From contig JAJRZA010000022.1 in assembly GCA_024275485.1 (NCBI GenBank), positions 1 through 64,000 of the forward strand: a stretch of 64,000 nucleotides of DNA, read 5' to 3'. Origin of the DNA: Candidatus Krumholzibacteriota bacterium. GTDB taxonomy: Bacteria > Krumholzibacteriota > Krumholzibacteriia > LZORAL124-64-63. This document shows positions 49,883 to 58,907 of this stretch, in pieces. Below the pieces are notes generated by a model. It had not been told where the DNA came from. It saw only the letters and a list, made by a program, of their open reading frames with translations, and ran no database searches. The number at the start of each line of letters is the position of its first letter. The first letter of the stretch is position 1. The position numbers were made by a program, and so were the translations under genes.

Positions 49883-52792
49883 ATGACCATCAGATCTATA
49901 GTTTCTATTCCATCCAACCCAGGAAGCCGGCTGTGTCCGGTTATTTTCCTCTTGGTGCTCCTTGCCCCAGGACTTTTGCTGGCTGACGAGGCAAGCGACC
50001 AGGCCGAATTACATTTCAGACGCCAAGCCAGACGATCCGCCTCTTTAACTCTGCACAAAGCGAAATCCCGTCTTTCATCGCCGGCCCAATTTAGTCTGTT
50101 GGTTATCCCGGTGGATTTTTCCGATGCCCGGCTGCCTGCAGACTGGGATCCTAACGACCAGCTCTCGTCACAGCTGTTCGGCCCGGATGATCAGACCCTG
50201 GTCAACTATTTCAGGGTTGCTTCCAATCAAAATCTGGAGCTGGATATCACCATGGCGCCCCTGGTTGATTTGACCGGCCGACGAGCGGACTATTCCGATA
50301 TAAGAGCGAAGTTCTTTGGAGGCACCCGAGCCCTGGCCACCGAAGCAATTTCCTCCGTTGCACGGCAAGGTTTGGAATTTCGAAGGCTGGATAATGACGG
50401 CCCCGATGGCATGCCCGGCACCGCCGATGATGATGGCCAAGTGGACGGCATCCTCATTCTGCATTCCGGCCCGGGACAGGAGAATGATCCAGTCAACGGC
50501 TTGATCCAGGCACTGCAATTCTTCATAGACCCCGCAGTGGAAAGCGGTGGTGTGCAGGCCGCCTTTTATGCGGTGGCAAGTTTGCACAGCGGGTTGGGCA
50601 TATGGGCGCACGAGACAGGCCACCTCTTGGGCATGGAAGACCGTTACGACCCTCTTTTGATACCTGATGCCGGTGGAGGGGATGTTCGCTCTCTCGGCGG
50701 CCTGGGCCGCTTCAGCTTGATGTCTTCCGGCGCCTTTGGCATCGGCGACGGCCAGAACCCGGCCCTGCCGGATGCCTACACCTGTCTGCAATTAGGTTGG
50801 GTCGATGCCCTGCGATTGCCGTCCCACACCGGATCACCTTTTGAACTGAAACCCTGGCGCGAGGGAGTGCCCTCGGTCACTGTTTGGTCCAACGGCCCTC
50901 TGGAAAGTGAATTTTTTGTCCTGGAAACCAGGGACCCTGCTGCCACCGTGCCTTTTGATGTCGGGCTGCCAAGAGGCCAGATGCTGGTCTATCATGTGGA
51001 TGAAAATGTTCCTGACGGCTCCTACATTATCGATGATTCCGGGAAACACCATTTGCGTGCCCGTCTGATAGAAGCCGACAACGATCAGGGCTTGGAGCAG
51101 GGGACGGATGACGGCCGGGATGAAGACAGTTTTCCCGGGCCGTTGGGTGTGCAGTCACTGACCCCTTTGACCCTGCCCGGGTCAGGTGGGTACGGCGGAC
51201 CCTCGAATGTCAGCCTTGAGGAAATCACCTCCTTTGGAAATTTTCTGACCATGGAAATTTCCGATTCCCTCGACGATCAGGTTTTGGGTTTGGAATTTGC
51301 AGTTCCACCCGCACCCGCCGATGAACTGCTTATCATCGCCCGTTCCCTTGGCCAGAGCATTGCCACGTTGACCTGCACTCTTGAAATTCAAGGGGATGGC
51401 GGCGGGGGTTTTCCCGGGGGAACCCAGACCGTAGATTTTCAATTGGCCAACAGTGATGGCATTTGGACCCCGATAAACCCAGTTCTGTTTGTCGGCCCGA
51501 ACAATCCTGAAGCGGGTGCCACGACAATTTTCGCCTTCCGGTTTTTTGCCGATGGTGTCGAGTTGCCCCTGGAGAACCGCCCCTGGGTTTGGCTCAACGA
51601 TTCCAGTGCTTTTGAATTCAACAATCCTGCCTGGATTTTCTGGGAACAGGATTTTTCAGGTGGGGCAACCAACACCCGCTGGCATCTCTGGGACCAGGCA
51701 CCTTTCCTCACCGCCGATGCCAGCGCCATCCTGGCCTGCACCGATGAAATCCACTCCAATTCAGAAGATTGGCCCAACGTGCTTTATGGCAACGGATCCC
51801 GCACGGCCATCATCAGCCCCCCGCTGGGTGAGAAAATCCGTTCCATCCAACTGACCCATGCCATCGAAGTCGAATACCTGCATGCCGGCATTGTCATGGA
51901 TGGGGCCGCTGCCTTTTGGCAGGGGGCAACTGGAATTCTTTTGCCGGCCGAACCCCTGGATGGATGGAATGCCCAAATTTCCGTCCAGTCCAACAATGGA
52001 TTGAATGGTGCTGGAGTCTTTGCGGATTCCCTGCTGGTCTTCGCCGACAACCAATACCCGCAGTGGCGTATTGACGTGCTCAGTTTGCCGGTTGTGCCTG
52101 GTGGGCCCTGGCGTTTGCGTTTGGAGTTTGCCAGCAACAGTCTGTGGCGTAGACGAGGTTGGTTTATAGCCAAGATGGTTCCCATGGAAGGCTATCCCGC
52201 TCCGGCTTTCCCTGTTGTCTGGAATCCCTCTGCTGGTGAGTGTCCGGCCGGATTGTCATTTGGCCTCCCTTTTCCCCCTGTTGATTTCAGCAATCCGGTG
52301 GTGGAATACTACGATGAAAACCATGGGAGCTTTGCCGAAATTCTCCATCAGGACGGTCGCATCGCAACGTGTTCCACCGGTTTTGTTCTGCCTCGTGATT
52401 TTGTACTCGACAGCCTGCGACCCTCAGGCTTGACCAGGCATTTGTTGCGGGTCGTGGTCCAGGGACCTCAGGGAGATGTCGCTTCACGAGCCGTTGTTGT
52501 GTATCCTGACCGTGGAGCCCAGCCGGTGGTCTACCTGGAACAACCATATCCCAATCCTTCCCTGGGGGGAGTCAAATTCTTGATGGATATTCCCTCGGGT
52601 GGGCCCGCCAAGCTGCGGATCTACGATCTGCGGGGACGTCGGGTTTTCAGCCAGGATTATTCTTCGGGTCGGCACCAGGTTTTTTGGTCCGGATCCGACA
52701 CTGACGGCCGTCGATTGCCTGCCGGAACCTATTATCTGAAGCTGGAAGGATCCGGCTTTTCCTCATTGCGCAAGGTGGTGCTGGTCCGGTGA
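49883..52792 (+). CDS. Secreted M6-family metallopeptidase with C-terminal FlgD-Ig-like tail
   Basis: 969 residues. Sec signal peptide about 1-36 (core PVIFLLVLLAPGLLLA). The catalytic domain (about 70-330) resembles immune inhibitor A peptidases: zinc site HETGH (243-247) in WAHETGHLLGMEDRYD and the later GRFSLMSSGAFG. Asp-rich DNDGPDGMPGTADDDGQVDG suggests Ca2+ binding. Beta-rich modules follow (about 450-870), and the last 85 residues are a FlgD-Ig-like sorting or anchoring domain (PYPNPSLGGVKF, LRIYDLRGRRVF, PAGTYYLKL). The last codon overlaps the next start (GTGA). Confidence 0.9.
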   Translation: MTIRSIVSIPSNPGSRLCPVIFLLVLLAPGLLLADEASDQAELHFRRQARRSASLTLHKAKSRLSSPAQFSLLVIPVDFSDARLPADWDPNDQLSSQLFGPDDQTLVNYFRVASNQNLELDITMAPLVDLTGRRADYSDIRAKFFGGTRALATEAISSVARQGLEFRRLDNDGPDGMPGTADDDGQVDGILILHSGPGQENDPVNGLIQALQFFIDPAVESGGVQAAFYAVASLHSGLGIWAHETGHLLGMEDRYDPLLIPDAGGGDVRSLGGLGRFSLMSSGAFGIGDGQNPALPDAYTCLQLGWVDALRLPSHTGSPFELKPWREGVPSVTVWSNGPLESEFFVLETRDPAATVPFDVGLPRGQMLVYHVDENVPDGSYIIDDSGKHHLRARLIEADNDQGLEQGTDDGRDEDSFPGPLGVQSLTPLTLPGSGGYGGPSNVSLEEITSFGNFLTMEISDSLDDQVLGLEFAVPPAPADELLIIARSLGQSIATLTCTLEIQGDGGGGFPGGTQTVDFQLANSDGIWTPINPVLFVGPNNPEAGATTIFAFRFFADGVELPLENRPWVWLNDSSAFEFNNPAWIFWEQDFSGGATNTRWHLWDQAPFLTADASAILACTDEIHSNSEDWPNVLYGNGSRTAIISPPLGEKIRSIQLTHAIEVEYLHAGIVMDGAAAFWQGATGILLPAEPLDGWNAQISVQSNNGLNGAGVFADSLLVFADNQYPQWRIDVLSLPVVPGGPWRLRLEFASNSLWRRRGWFIAKMVPMEGYPAPAFPVVWNPSAGECPAGLSFGLPFPPVDFSNPVVEYYDENHGSFAEILHQDGRIATCSTGFVLPRDFVLDSLRPSGLTRHLLRVVVQGPQGDVASRAVVVYPDRGAQPVVYLEQPYPNPSLGGVKFLMDIPSGGPAKLRIYDLRGRRVFSQDYSSGRHQVFWSGSDTDGRRLPAGTYYLKLEGSGFSSLRKVVLVR

Positions 52793-55074
52793 TTTATGGA
52801 TGCAATTTTTCTCTTTCTGGAAACATGTTGGCATTGTTTTTCCTGGGGTTGGCCTCAGTCGCCGGTCTGGTGGACGCCAAGCCTGTTTACGACCCTTTCA
52901 TCCAGGAATTCCAGGTTGGAACCCATGCCGACCCCGACAAAATGGAATTGATTTGGGGTTATCCGGCTGGCCTTCTTGAAGTCGCCAGTGTGGATACCAC
53001 CTGGACCAATTCCGCCCTGCAGATCCTGAACCAGGAGCCTTCACTGGAATCGCCACATCTCATCCTGAAATTGTTGGCGGCCATGAAAGACGATGTGGCG
53101 GCCGAATCCTGGCTCCGGTGGCATCGACTGCGCATTGAAAACCTGACCGCGTGGTCAGACACCCTGGATGCCTCGGGCCGATATCTATTGGCAGAACGCC
53201 TGACCATGGGGTTTTTCCGGGCTGTTCAAGCAGGAGAAATGAAGAAAGCCCTTGAGTTGGCCAAACAACTTTCCGCCAAAAACCCAAAAATGGAAATCCC
53301 AGCCCGGGACCGTTTTGTTTGGGATTTGAGGGTTCGGCTGATTACCCGGATTTTGAAACTTGAACACTCCCATGAAGGTCGCTTTTTTGAATCGATCCTG
53401 GTTCTTGGACCCTTCGACACAGGAAATGCCTGGAGCATTTGGACGGCCCACCGTCGTTTGAACGGGTTGCCTGCTTTCCCACCCAGCTTGAACACTAGGC
53501 AAGAGGCCACGAAATTGGCCGTTCTGCGTAAAAGCTGGTTGGTGGGAAGCGACATTGAAAATTCGGCCTTTTCTCAAGACGTCAAAGCGGGCCTGGGAGC
53601 CATACTGCTCAAGAAACAGGAACTCAATCGGCATCTCGGTCGATACCCTGAACCGCCCGGGAACTTTTCCCTGCAGGGTTGGTGGGTGTCTGGTCAAAGG
53701 AGTTCGCGACGTGGAGAAACATCCTTCTATGAGGCTCTGAGCCGGCGTGAAGATTTGAATTTGGGCTGGCGCATGGATCTCTTGCGCCGGGCATCGGAAG
53801 TGCACTTGTTGAATGGGCGCTGGGAGAGGGGCCTTGATGACCTGGAACTGAGCTTGAACTTTGCCACCAAAAAAGCCGGAACCACCGGGCAACGTCGGCG
53901 TTTGCGCCAGTGGACAGAACAGGCCCTGGTTCTGGCCTTGGCCCAAGCGGACACCAAAACCGCCCATAAGGTTTTCGATCTGGGCAATGATTATTTGGTT
54001 GGAAAGGAGCTGGAGGCTTTTCTGTTGGAAACCCGACATTGGCAGGCTGAAATAGGAATGAGTGATCCAGATACCATTGCTGGAATCGGTTTGAAAGTCG
54101 CAGCAGGTCAAATTGTCGAGTCAGGAACGGCTCCTCCCATTGAACCAGTTGATCCGCAGGGGCTGGAAGCATTTTTGACTGCCTCGGCAACTCCATTGTG
54201 GAATTTGTGGGCCCGCTGGGGTCTGGCGGGGATTCCTGCCAGCCCAGAAAATGCCGCGGTTACCAGTTATCGGTCCTTGCTGGAAAGCTGTGGCCAGGAA
54301 ATCGAAGGCCCGCTTCAAACTGATATTGTCATACAAGCGGTGGCCCTGGTACTTTCCGATCGCCTGGATAGGGAATCCCTCTTGCGCTGGGTCCTGGACA
54401 AGGATATCCATAACCTAAGCTGGGGACGTGCTCTCACTGGCAGGAGCCCCATGGCAGGTTTGGCAAAAAATAAACTGGATGATGCGGCCGCCTTGCATGC
54501 CATGTTGGGTCTCGCTTTGCTTGCAGACGATTTGCGAGGTATTGTTGGAGTCGCTACTCCCATGAATCAAACGGGTTTGACAAAAAAGGAAAAGCTCTGT
54601 TTTCTGTACCCGCTTCCCAGGACCGGTGCCATCCATCAGGCCTTGGCCAAGGCGGACAATGATCCGGCCCTGATTTTGGCGGTTGCCCGCAATGAGTCTC
54701 TTTTTGAGCCTTCCGTGCGATCCCGGGCAGGGGCTTTGGGCTGGCTGCAGATCATGCCCTTTCATTTCGCTGACAGGGGAGCCCTACCTGGTGTCGACAA
54801 CTGGAGTTGTGCGAAAGTTTCCATTGCCAAGGGCGATGCCTTGTTAAAAGAAAATCGTCGGCGTTACCAGGGAAATCCCTACAAAACCCTGGCCGCCTAC
54901 AATGCCGGGCCAGGGGCGACTGCCCGTTGGCAGAAACAGCTGGGTGAAACCACTCGGCAGGATATCTTCCTGGCCTGGATCGGTTATCCCGAAACACGGC
55001 ACTATGTGGAAAAAGTCTTGATTGATCGAATGGTTTACCATTGGATCATCGACGAAAGTCGGTTGGCGAACTGA
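52789..55074 (+). CDS. Soluble lytic transglycosylase-like protein (SLT domain)
   Basis: 761 residues, GTG start overlapping the previous stop, with AAGGTGG ahead. A hydrophobic N-terminus (about 12-30) acts as signal or anchor. Residues about 50-600 are helical repeats as in the Slt70 superhelix. The C-terminal SLT domain (about 620-750) has catalytic Glu636 in ILAVARNESLFEPSVRS, then GALGWLQIMPF and LAAYNAGPGATARW. Cuts peptidoglycan in the periplasm. Coupling with a secreted peptidase suggests joint envelope remodelling or export, an inference. Confidence 0.9.
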   Translation: MIYGCNFSLSGNMLALFFLGLASVAGLVDAKPVYDPFIQEFQVGTHADPDKMELIWGYPAGLLEVASVDTTWTNSALQILNQEPSLESPHLILKLLAAMKDDVAAESWLRWHRLRIENLTAWSDTLDASGRYLLAERLTMGFFRAVQAGEMKKALELAKQLSAKNPKMEIPARDRFVWDLRVRLITRILKLEHSHEGRFFESILVLGPFDTGNAWSIWTAHRRLNGLPAFPPSLNTRQEATKLAVLRKSWLVGSDIENSAFSQDVKAGLGAILLKKQELNRHLGRYPEPPGNFSLQGWWVSGQRSSRRGETSFYEALSRREDLNLGWRMDLLRRASEVHLLNGRWERGLDDLELSLNFATKKAGTTGQRRRLRQWTEQALVLALAQADTKTAHKVFDLGNDYLVGKELEAFLLETRHWQAEIGMSDPDTIAGIGLKVAAGQIVESGTAPPIEPVDPQGLEAFLTASATPLWNLWARWGLAGIPASPENAAVTSYRSLLESCGQEIEGPLQTDIVIQAVALVLSDRLDRESLLRWVLDKDIHNLSWGRALTGRSPMAGLAKNKLDDAAALHAMLGLALLADDLRGIVGVATPMNQTGLTKKEKLCFLYPLPRTGAIHQALAKADNDPALILAVARNESLFEPSVRSRAGALGWLQIMPFHFADRGALPGVDNWSCAKVSIAKGDALLKENRRRYQGNPYKTLAAYNAGPGATARWQKQLGETTRQDIFLAWIGYPETRHYVEKVLIDRMVYHWIIDESRLAN

Positions 55075-55166
55075 TTCTTTCAGAAAAGATTCGCCCTTTT
55101 CGACTCTTGTTATTTGCGACCCGGGGGCCGAAACATTTTTGCCCCTCCAACCGAGGAGAAATCCCC

Positions 55167-58100
55167 ATGGCCAACGGGCTTCTGGGCTTCATTGAAAAGG
55201 TTTTCGGGAAAAAGAACCGTGACATGGTTAAGCTGCAACCAACGTTGGAGCAGATCCTGGAAGTGCGCGGGCAGTACGAATCCCTTTCGGATGAAGAATT
55301 ACGGGCCAAGAGGCAGGAGTTCATTCAGCGACATCGCGATGGTGAAAGCTTGGACGATCTTTTGCCAGAAACTTTTGGCGTAGTCTGGGAGGCCTGCCGA
55401 CGTTTGACCGAACGCAAAGCCAGCTGGGTTGTCTGGGGCCAGGACATGGTCTGGGATATGATCCCCTACGATGTGCAACTCATTGGTGGCATCGTTCTGC
55501 ACAAGGGACAGATCGCCGAAATGGCTACCGGTGAAGGAAAGACCCTGGTCGCCATCATGCCCCTTTACCTGAACTCCCTGCCGGGCAAAGGCGCGCATCT
55601 GGTCACGGTAAACGACTATCTGGCTCAGCGTGATGCCCAGTGGATGGGCGGGGTTCTGGAATTTCTGGGCTGCAGCGTGGGTTATATTCTGGGTCAGATG
55701 ACACCTGAAGAAAGGCGCCATGCCTACAGCCGTGATGTCACTTACGGGACCAACAATGAATTCGGATTTGATTACCTGCGGGACAACATGGTTGTGCAAA
55801 AGGAGCATCTGGTTCATCGTGATTTCCATTTTGCCATCGTTGATGAGGTTGATTCGGTGCTGGTCGATGAAGCCCGCACACCTTTGATCATCAGTGGTGC
55901 TGTGGACAAAAGTACTCACCAGTTCGAAGCCCTCGCACCCATGGTGGAAACCGTGGTCAAGAAGCAGGCCAAGCTGGTGAACGATTGGGTGAGCCAGGTA
56001 GAGCGAGCACTGCGGTCCGGGGGACCTGACGACGCTTTGAAGATTGATGATGATACAGCCCTCACGTTGCTGAAAATCAGCCACGGTGGGCCAAAAAATC
56101 CTCGTTTCCGCAAACTTTGCCAGATTCCCGGTGTTCTGGAGAAAATTCAACGCACCGAAGAAGCCTTTATGAGCGACAAAGCCATGTGGGAAGCTGACAA
56201 GGACCTGTTCTATACCGTGGAAGAGAAAAACAATCATGTGGATTTTACGGAGAAGGGTCAGGAACTTCTGTCCAAGCAGGAACCCGACTTTTTTGTCCTC
56301 CCAGATCTCGCCGAAAAGGCTGGTGAAATTCAGGATAATGAAGAGATGTCGCCTGAAGAGAAGGTCAAAGCCCTTGGAATTGTGGAGCAGGACTACGCGT
56401 TGAAAAACGAGCGAATCAGCAATGTGGATCAACTGCTGAGAGCCCACAGTCTGTACGCCAAGGATGTTGAGTACGTCATCCAGGAGGGTAAAATCCTCAT
56501 TGTCGACTCCTTCACCGGGCGTTTGCAGCCGGGTCGTCGCTTCAGCGAGGGTTTGCATCAGGCGCTGGAAGCCAAAGAAGGGGTTCAGGTCCAGAAAGAA
56601 ACCCAAACCCTGGCCACCGTCACGGTACAGAATTTCTTTCGCATGTACGACAAGCTGTCTGGCATGACAGGCACCGCCGAAACCGAAGAGGCGGAATTCA
56701 ACGGCATCTACCAATTGGATGTGGTGGTTATTCCCACTCACCGCCCCATCATCCGCAACGACATGGATGATGTGATCTACAAGACCAAGAGGGAGAAATA
56801 CAAGGCCATCGTGAACGAGGTGGCCCGGCTTCACCAGCTGGGATTGCCCGTTTTGGTTGGCACCACAACAGTGGAAGTCAGCGAGCTTTTAAGCCGTCTG
56901 ATGAAGCTGAAGGGCATCAACCACAATGTGCTGAACGCCAAGCAGCACAAGGCCGAAGCCGAAATCGTCTCCGAAGCAGGGGAATTCGGTGCCGTGACCA
57001 TCGCCACGAACATGGCTGGCCGGGGTACTGATATCAAGCTTCAAGAGGGAATCTTGGACTTACCGGAAAAGTGGGCCAACGACCCGAACCTGACTCCCGA
57101 AATGTATGAGGGGCAGGAAACCGGTTTGGTGATCATCGGAACCGAACGACACGAGAGTCGCCGAATTGACCGTCAGTTGCGCGGAAGGTCCGGACGTCAG
57201 GGTGATCCCGGCTCAGCCATTTTCTTCCTGAGTCTGGAAGATGATCTGATGCGCTTGTTCAGTCCTGATCGTATCATCAAGGTCATGGACAAACTGGGTG
57301 TGCAAGAAGGTGAAGTCATCACCCACAGCATGGTGACCAAGGCCATCGAAAAAGCCCAGATGCGAGTGGAAAACCAGAACTACGAAATTCGCAAGCATCT
57401 ATTGGAATACGATGACGTGGTGAACAAGCAGCGTGAGGTCATTTATGGCCTGCGTCGCGCCGCCGTGCTGGGAGAGGACCTGGAAGAAGATTTCGACGGC
57501 TTCTTCGAAGGGTCCCTGGAGAGCATTTTCCACGAATGCGCCAACAAGGACGATGCCCCGGACTTCTGGGACATGAAGAAACTGGCACTTTTGTACCAGG
57601 GTACTTTCCTGACTCCGCTGCCTCTGGAAGAAGGTGAACATCTGTCCTCAGGTTTTGATGCCGTCTTTGAGATTCTTTCCACCGAGGCTCGGGGAAAATA
57701 CAACGGTAAAAAGCAACGTCTTGGTCAAGAGGTCACCGCCCAGTTGCAGAAGTATGTCCTTTTGCAAATTCTCGATGAGAAGTGGCGGGATCATCTGAAT
57801 GAACTGATTCTATTGCGCAGCGGCATAGGTTTGCGCTCCTACGGACAACGTGACCCGCTCATTGAGTACAAGAAAGAATCGTTCATTCTGTTTGAAGCTT
57901 TGATGCACTCTATCGGCAAACAGTCCGTCAGTTTGTTTATGCGGGCGGAAATTGTTCGTCAGGAGGAACCCCTGCCAAAACAAAATATTGATAAGATGCA
58001 TACCAGTCACAAGGAGGCGTCTGCTTACGAGCAGGGAAGTTCGGATGTCACCGCCAAGGGTTCGGCCTCCGCTCCTTCGGGCAACCGCCCGGTTCAGCGC

Positions 58101-58178
58101 GAAATGGAAAAAGTTGGCCGCAACGAAGATTGCCCCTGTGGCAGTGGGCGCAAATACAAAAAATGCTGCGGAAGATAG
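55167..58178 (+). CDS. secA: Preprotein translocase ATPase SecA
   Basis: 1003 residues from ATG 55167, fixed by GAGGAG 8 nt upstream. NBD1 has the Walker A ATGEGKT (about 121-127), DEVDSVLVDEARTPLIISG (near 227); NBD2 has TNMAGRGTDIKL and IGTERHESRRIDRQLRGRSGRQGD in parts. An insertion of about 60 residues (about 300-400) is larger than in E. coli. The C-terminal zinc motif CPCGSGRKYKKCC is complete. Powers export through SecYEG. Confidence 0.98.
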   Translation: MANGLLGFIEKVFGKKNRDMVKLQPTLEQILEVRGQYESLSDEELRAKRQEFIQRHRDGESLDDLLPETFGVVWEACRRLTERKASWVVWGQDMVWDMIPYDVQLIGGIVLHKGQIAEMATGEGKTLVAIMPLYLNSLPGKGAHLVTVNDYLAQRDAQWMGGVLEFLGCSVGYILGQMTPEERRHAYSRDVTYGTNNEFGFDYLRDNMVVQKEHLVHRDFHFAIVDEVDSVLVDEARTPLIISGAVDKSTHQFEALAPMVETVVKKQAKLVNDWVSQVERALRSGGPDDALKIDDDTALTLLKISHGGPKNPRFRKLCQIPGVLEKIQRTEEAFMSDKAMWEADKDLFYTVEEKNNHVDFTEKGQELLSKQEPDFFVLPDLAEKAGEIQDNEEMSPEEKVKALGIVEQDYALKNERISNVDQLLRAHSLYAKDVEYVIQEGKILIVDSFTGRLQPGRRFSEGLHQALEAKEGVQVQKETQTLATVTVQNFFRMYDKLSGMTGTAETEEAEFNGIYQLDVVVIPTHRPIIRNDMDDVIYKTKREKYKAIVNEVARLHQLGLPVLVGTTTVEVSELLSRLMKLKGINHNVLNAKQHKAEAEIVSEAGEFGAVTIATNMAGRGTDIKLQEGILDLPEKWANDPNLTPEMYEGQETGLVIIGTERHESRRIDRQLRGRSGRQGDPGSAIFFLSLEDDLMRLFSPDRIIKVMDKLGVQEGEVITHSMVTKAIEKAQMRVENQNYEIRKHLLEYDDVVNKQREVIYGLRRAAVLGEDLEEDFDGFFEGSLESIFHECANKDDAPDFWDMKKLALLYQGTFLTPLPLEEGEHLSSGFDAVFEILSTEARGKYNGKKQRLGQEVTAQLQKYVLLQILDEKWRDHLNELILLRSGIGLRSYGQRDPLIEYKKESFILFEALMHSIGKQSVSLFMRAEIVRQEEPLPKQNIDKMHTSHKEASAYEQGSSDVTAKGSASAPSGNRPVQREMEKVGRNEDCPCGSGRKYKKCCGR

Positions 58179-58240
58179 GAACCGCTGGGCTGGAGGGTTT
58201 CGGAAACCACCTGTTTTCTTGCCTTATTAGTGATTTCATA

Positions 58241-58273
58241 CCAGTTTCCGGATAGGTTTTCCGGAAATACTGG
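58241..58273 (+). other. Inverted repeat downstream of secA
   Basis: CCAGTTTCCGG and CCGGAAATACTGG pair with a two-base bulge around a 9-nt loop. No T run on either strand; role unknown. Confidence 0.4.
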
Positions 58274-58333
58274 ACAAGACAGTTTCCCTGCGGTTGAATG
58301 TGCAGGGTATCAACTAGGACCGACTGTGAGGAT

Positions 58334-58828
58334 ATGCACCGCATGGACCCCGAACGCGATCGTCTTAAACATTTGCTGATCATCCTGCTCGAAGCGCTCT
58401 CTGTGGCGCCGGAGGAAGGACCACCAAGTCGCAACCGCATCCAGGAAAAGGTTGCCGATGCCGGATTGGACGAAGGGGACGTGCACGGGCTGCTCGATTG
58501 GATCGAATCCAACTGGGGCGCTTTTCAGGATCTGTCACTGCGGCAGGAACCCTTACCTGAATCACCCTCCGCGCATGCCTTTCGCATTTTCGGTGAGTCG
58601 GAGCGGGATTACATTACCCACGAGGGAATTGGTTTCATGATCAAACTGGTCAACGCAGGCAGCATCACCCGGGCCCAGATGGAAGCGCTATTGCAGTACG
58701 CGTCTTTCATCGCCATCAAGCCCATGACCTCTTATGACCTGGAAACAGTCATCGAGCAGGTCCTGTTTCGGGCCGAGCGTCCAGGAATGACTGGAGGAGC
58801 TTCCGAGGGCTTCGAAAGTCTGCATTAA
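58334..58828 (+). CDS. smg: Smg/DUF494-family protein
   Basis: 164 residues from ATG 58334 (GAGG ahead); ATG 58343 is an alternative. The pattern fits Smg/DUF494: LKHLLIILLEAL, an acidic helix pair AGLDEGDVHGLLDWIES, and C-terminal GIGFMIKLVNAGSITRAQMEALL and LETVIEQVLFRA. No enzyme motif; function unknown throughout the family. Smg is commonly encoded near topA and dprA, and topA follows here after a terminator. Confidence 0.8.
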   Translation: MHRMDPERDRLKHLLIILLEALSVAPEEGPPSRNRIQEKVADAGLDEGDVHGLLDWIESNWGAFQDLSLRQEPLPESPSAHAFRIFGESERDYITHEGIGFMIKLVNAGSITRAQMEALLQYASFIAIKPMTSYDLETVIEQVLFRAERPGMTGGASEGFESLH

Positions 58829-58852
58829 GGCTCGGTTTCATTTTTGTTTTGA

Positions 58853-58873
58853 GCCGGGTGCGCCCGGCTTTTT
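58853..58873 (+). terminator. Rho-independent terminator between smg and topA
   Basis: GCCGGG-TGCG-CCCGGC followed by TTTTT (58869-58873), 25 nt after the smg stop. Confidence 0.88.
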
Positions 58874-58907
58874 CTTGAGCAGGTTCCATTAGGGAAGGAT
58901 TAACCTC

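Noticed and set aside
55299-56834. Open frame of 511 codons on the minus strand opposite secA
   Set aside because: Complete overlap with a certain secA gene; no recognisable family, and such antisense frames follow from codon usage in this base composition.
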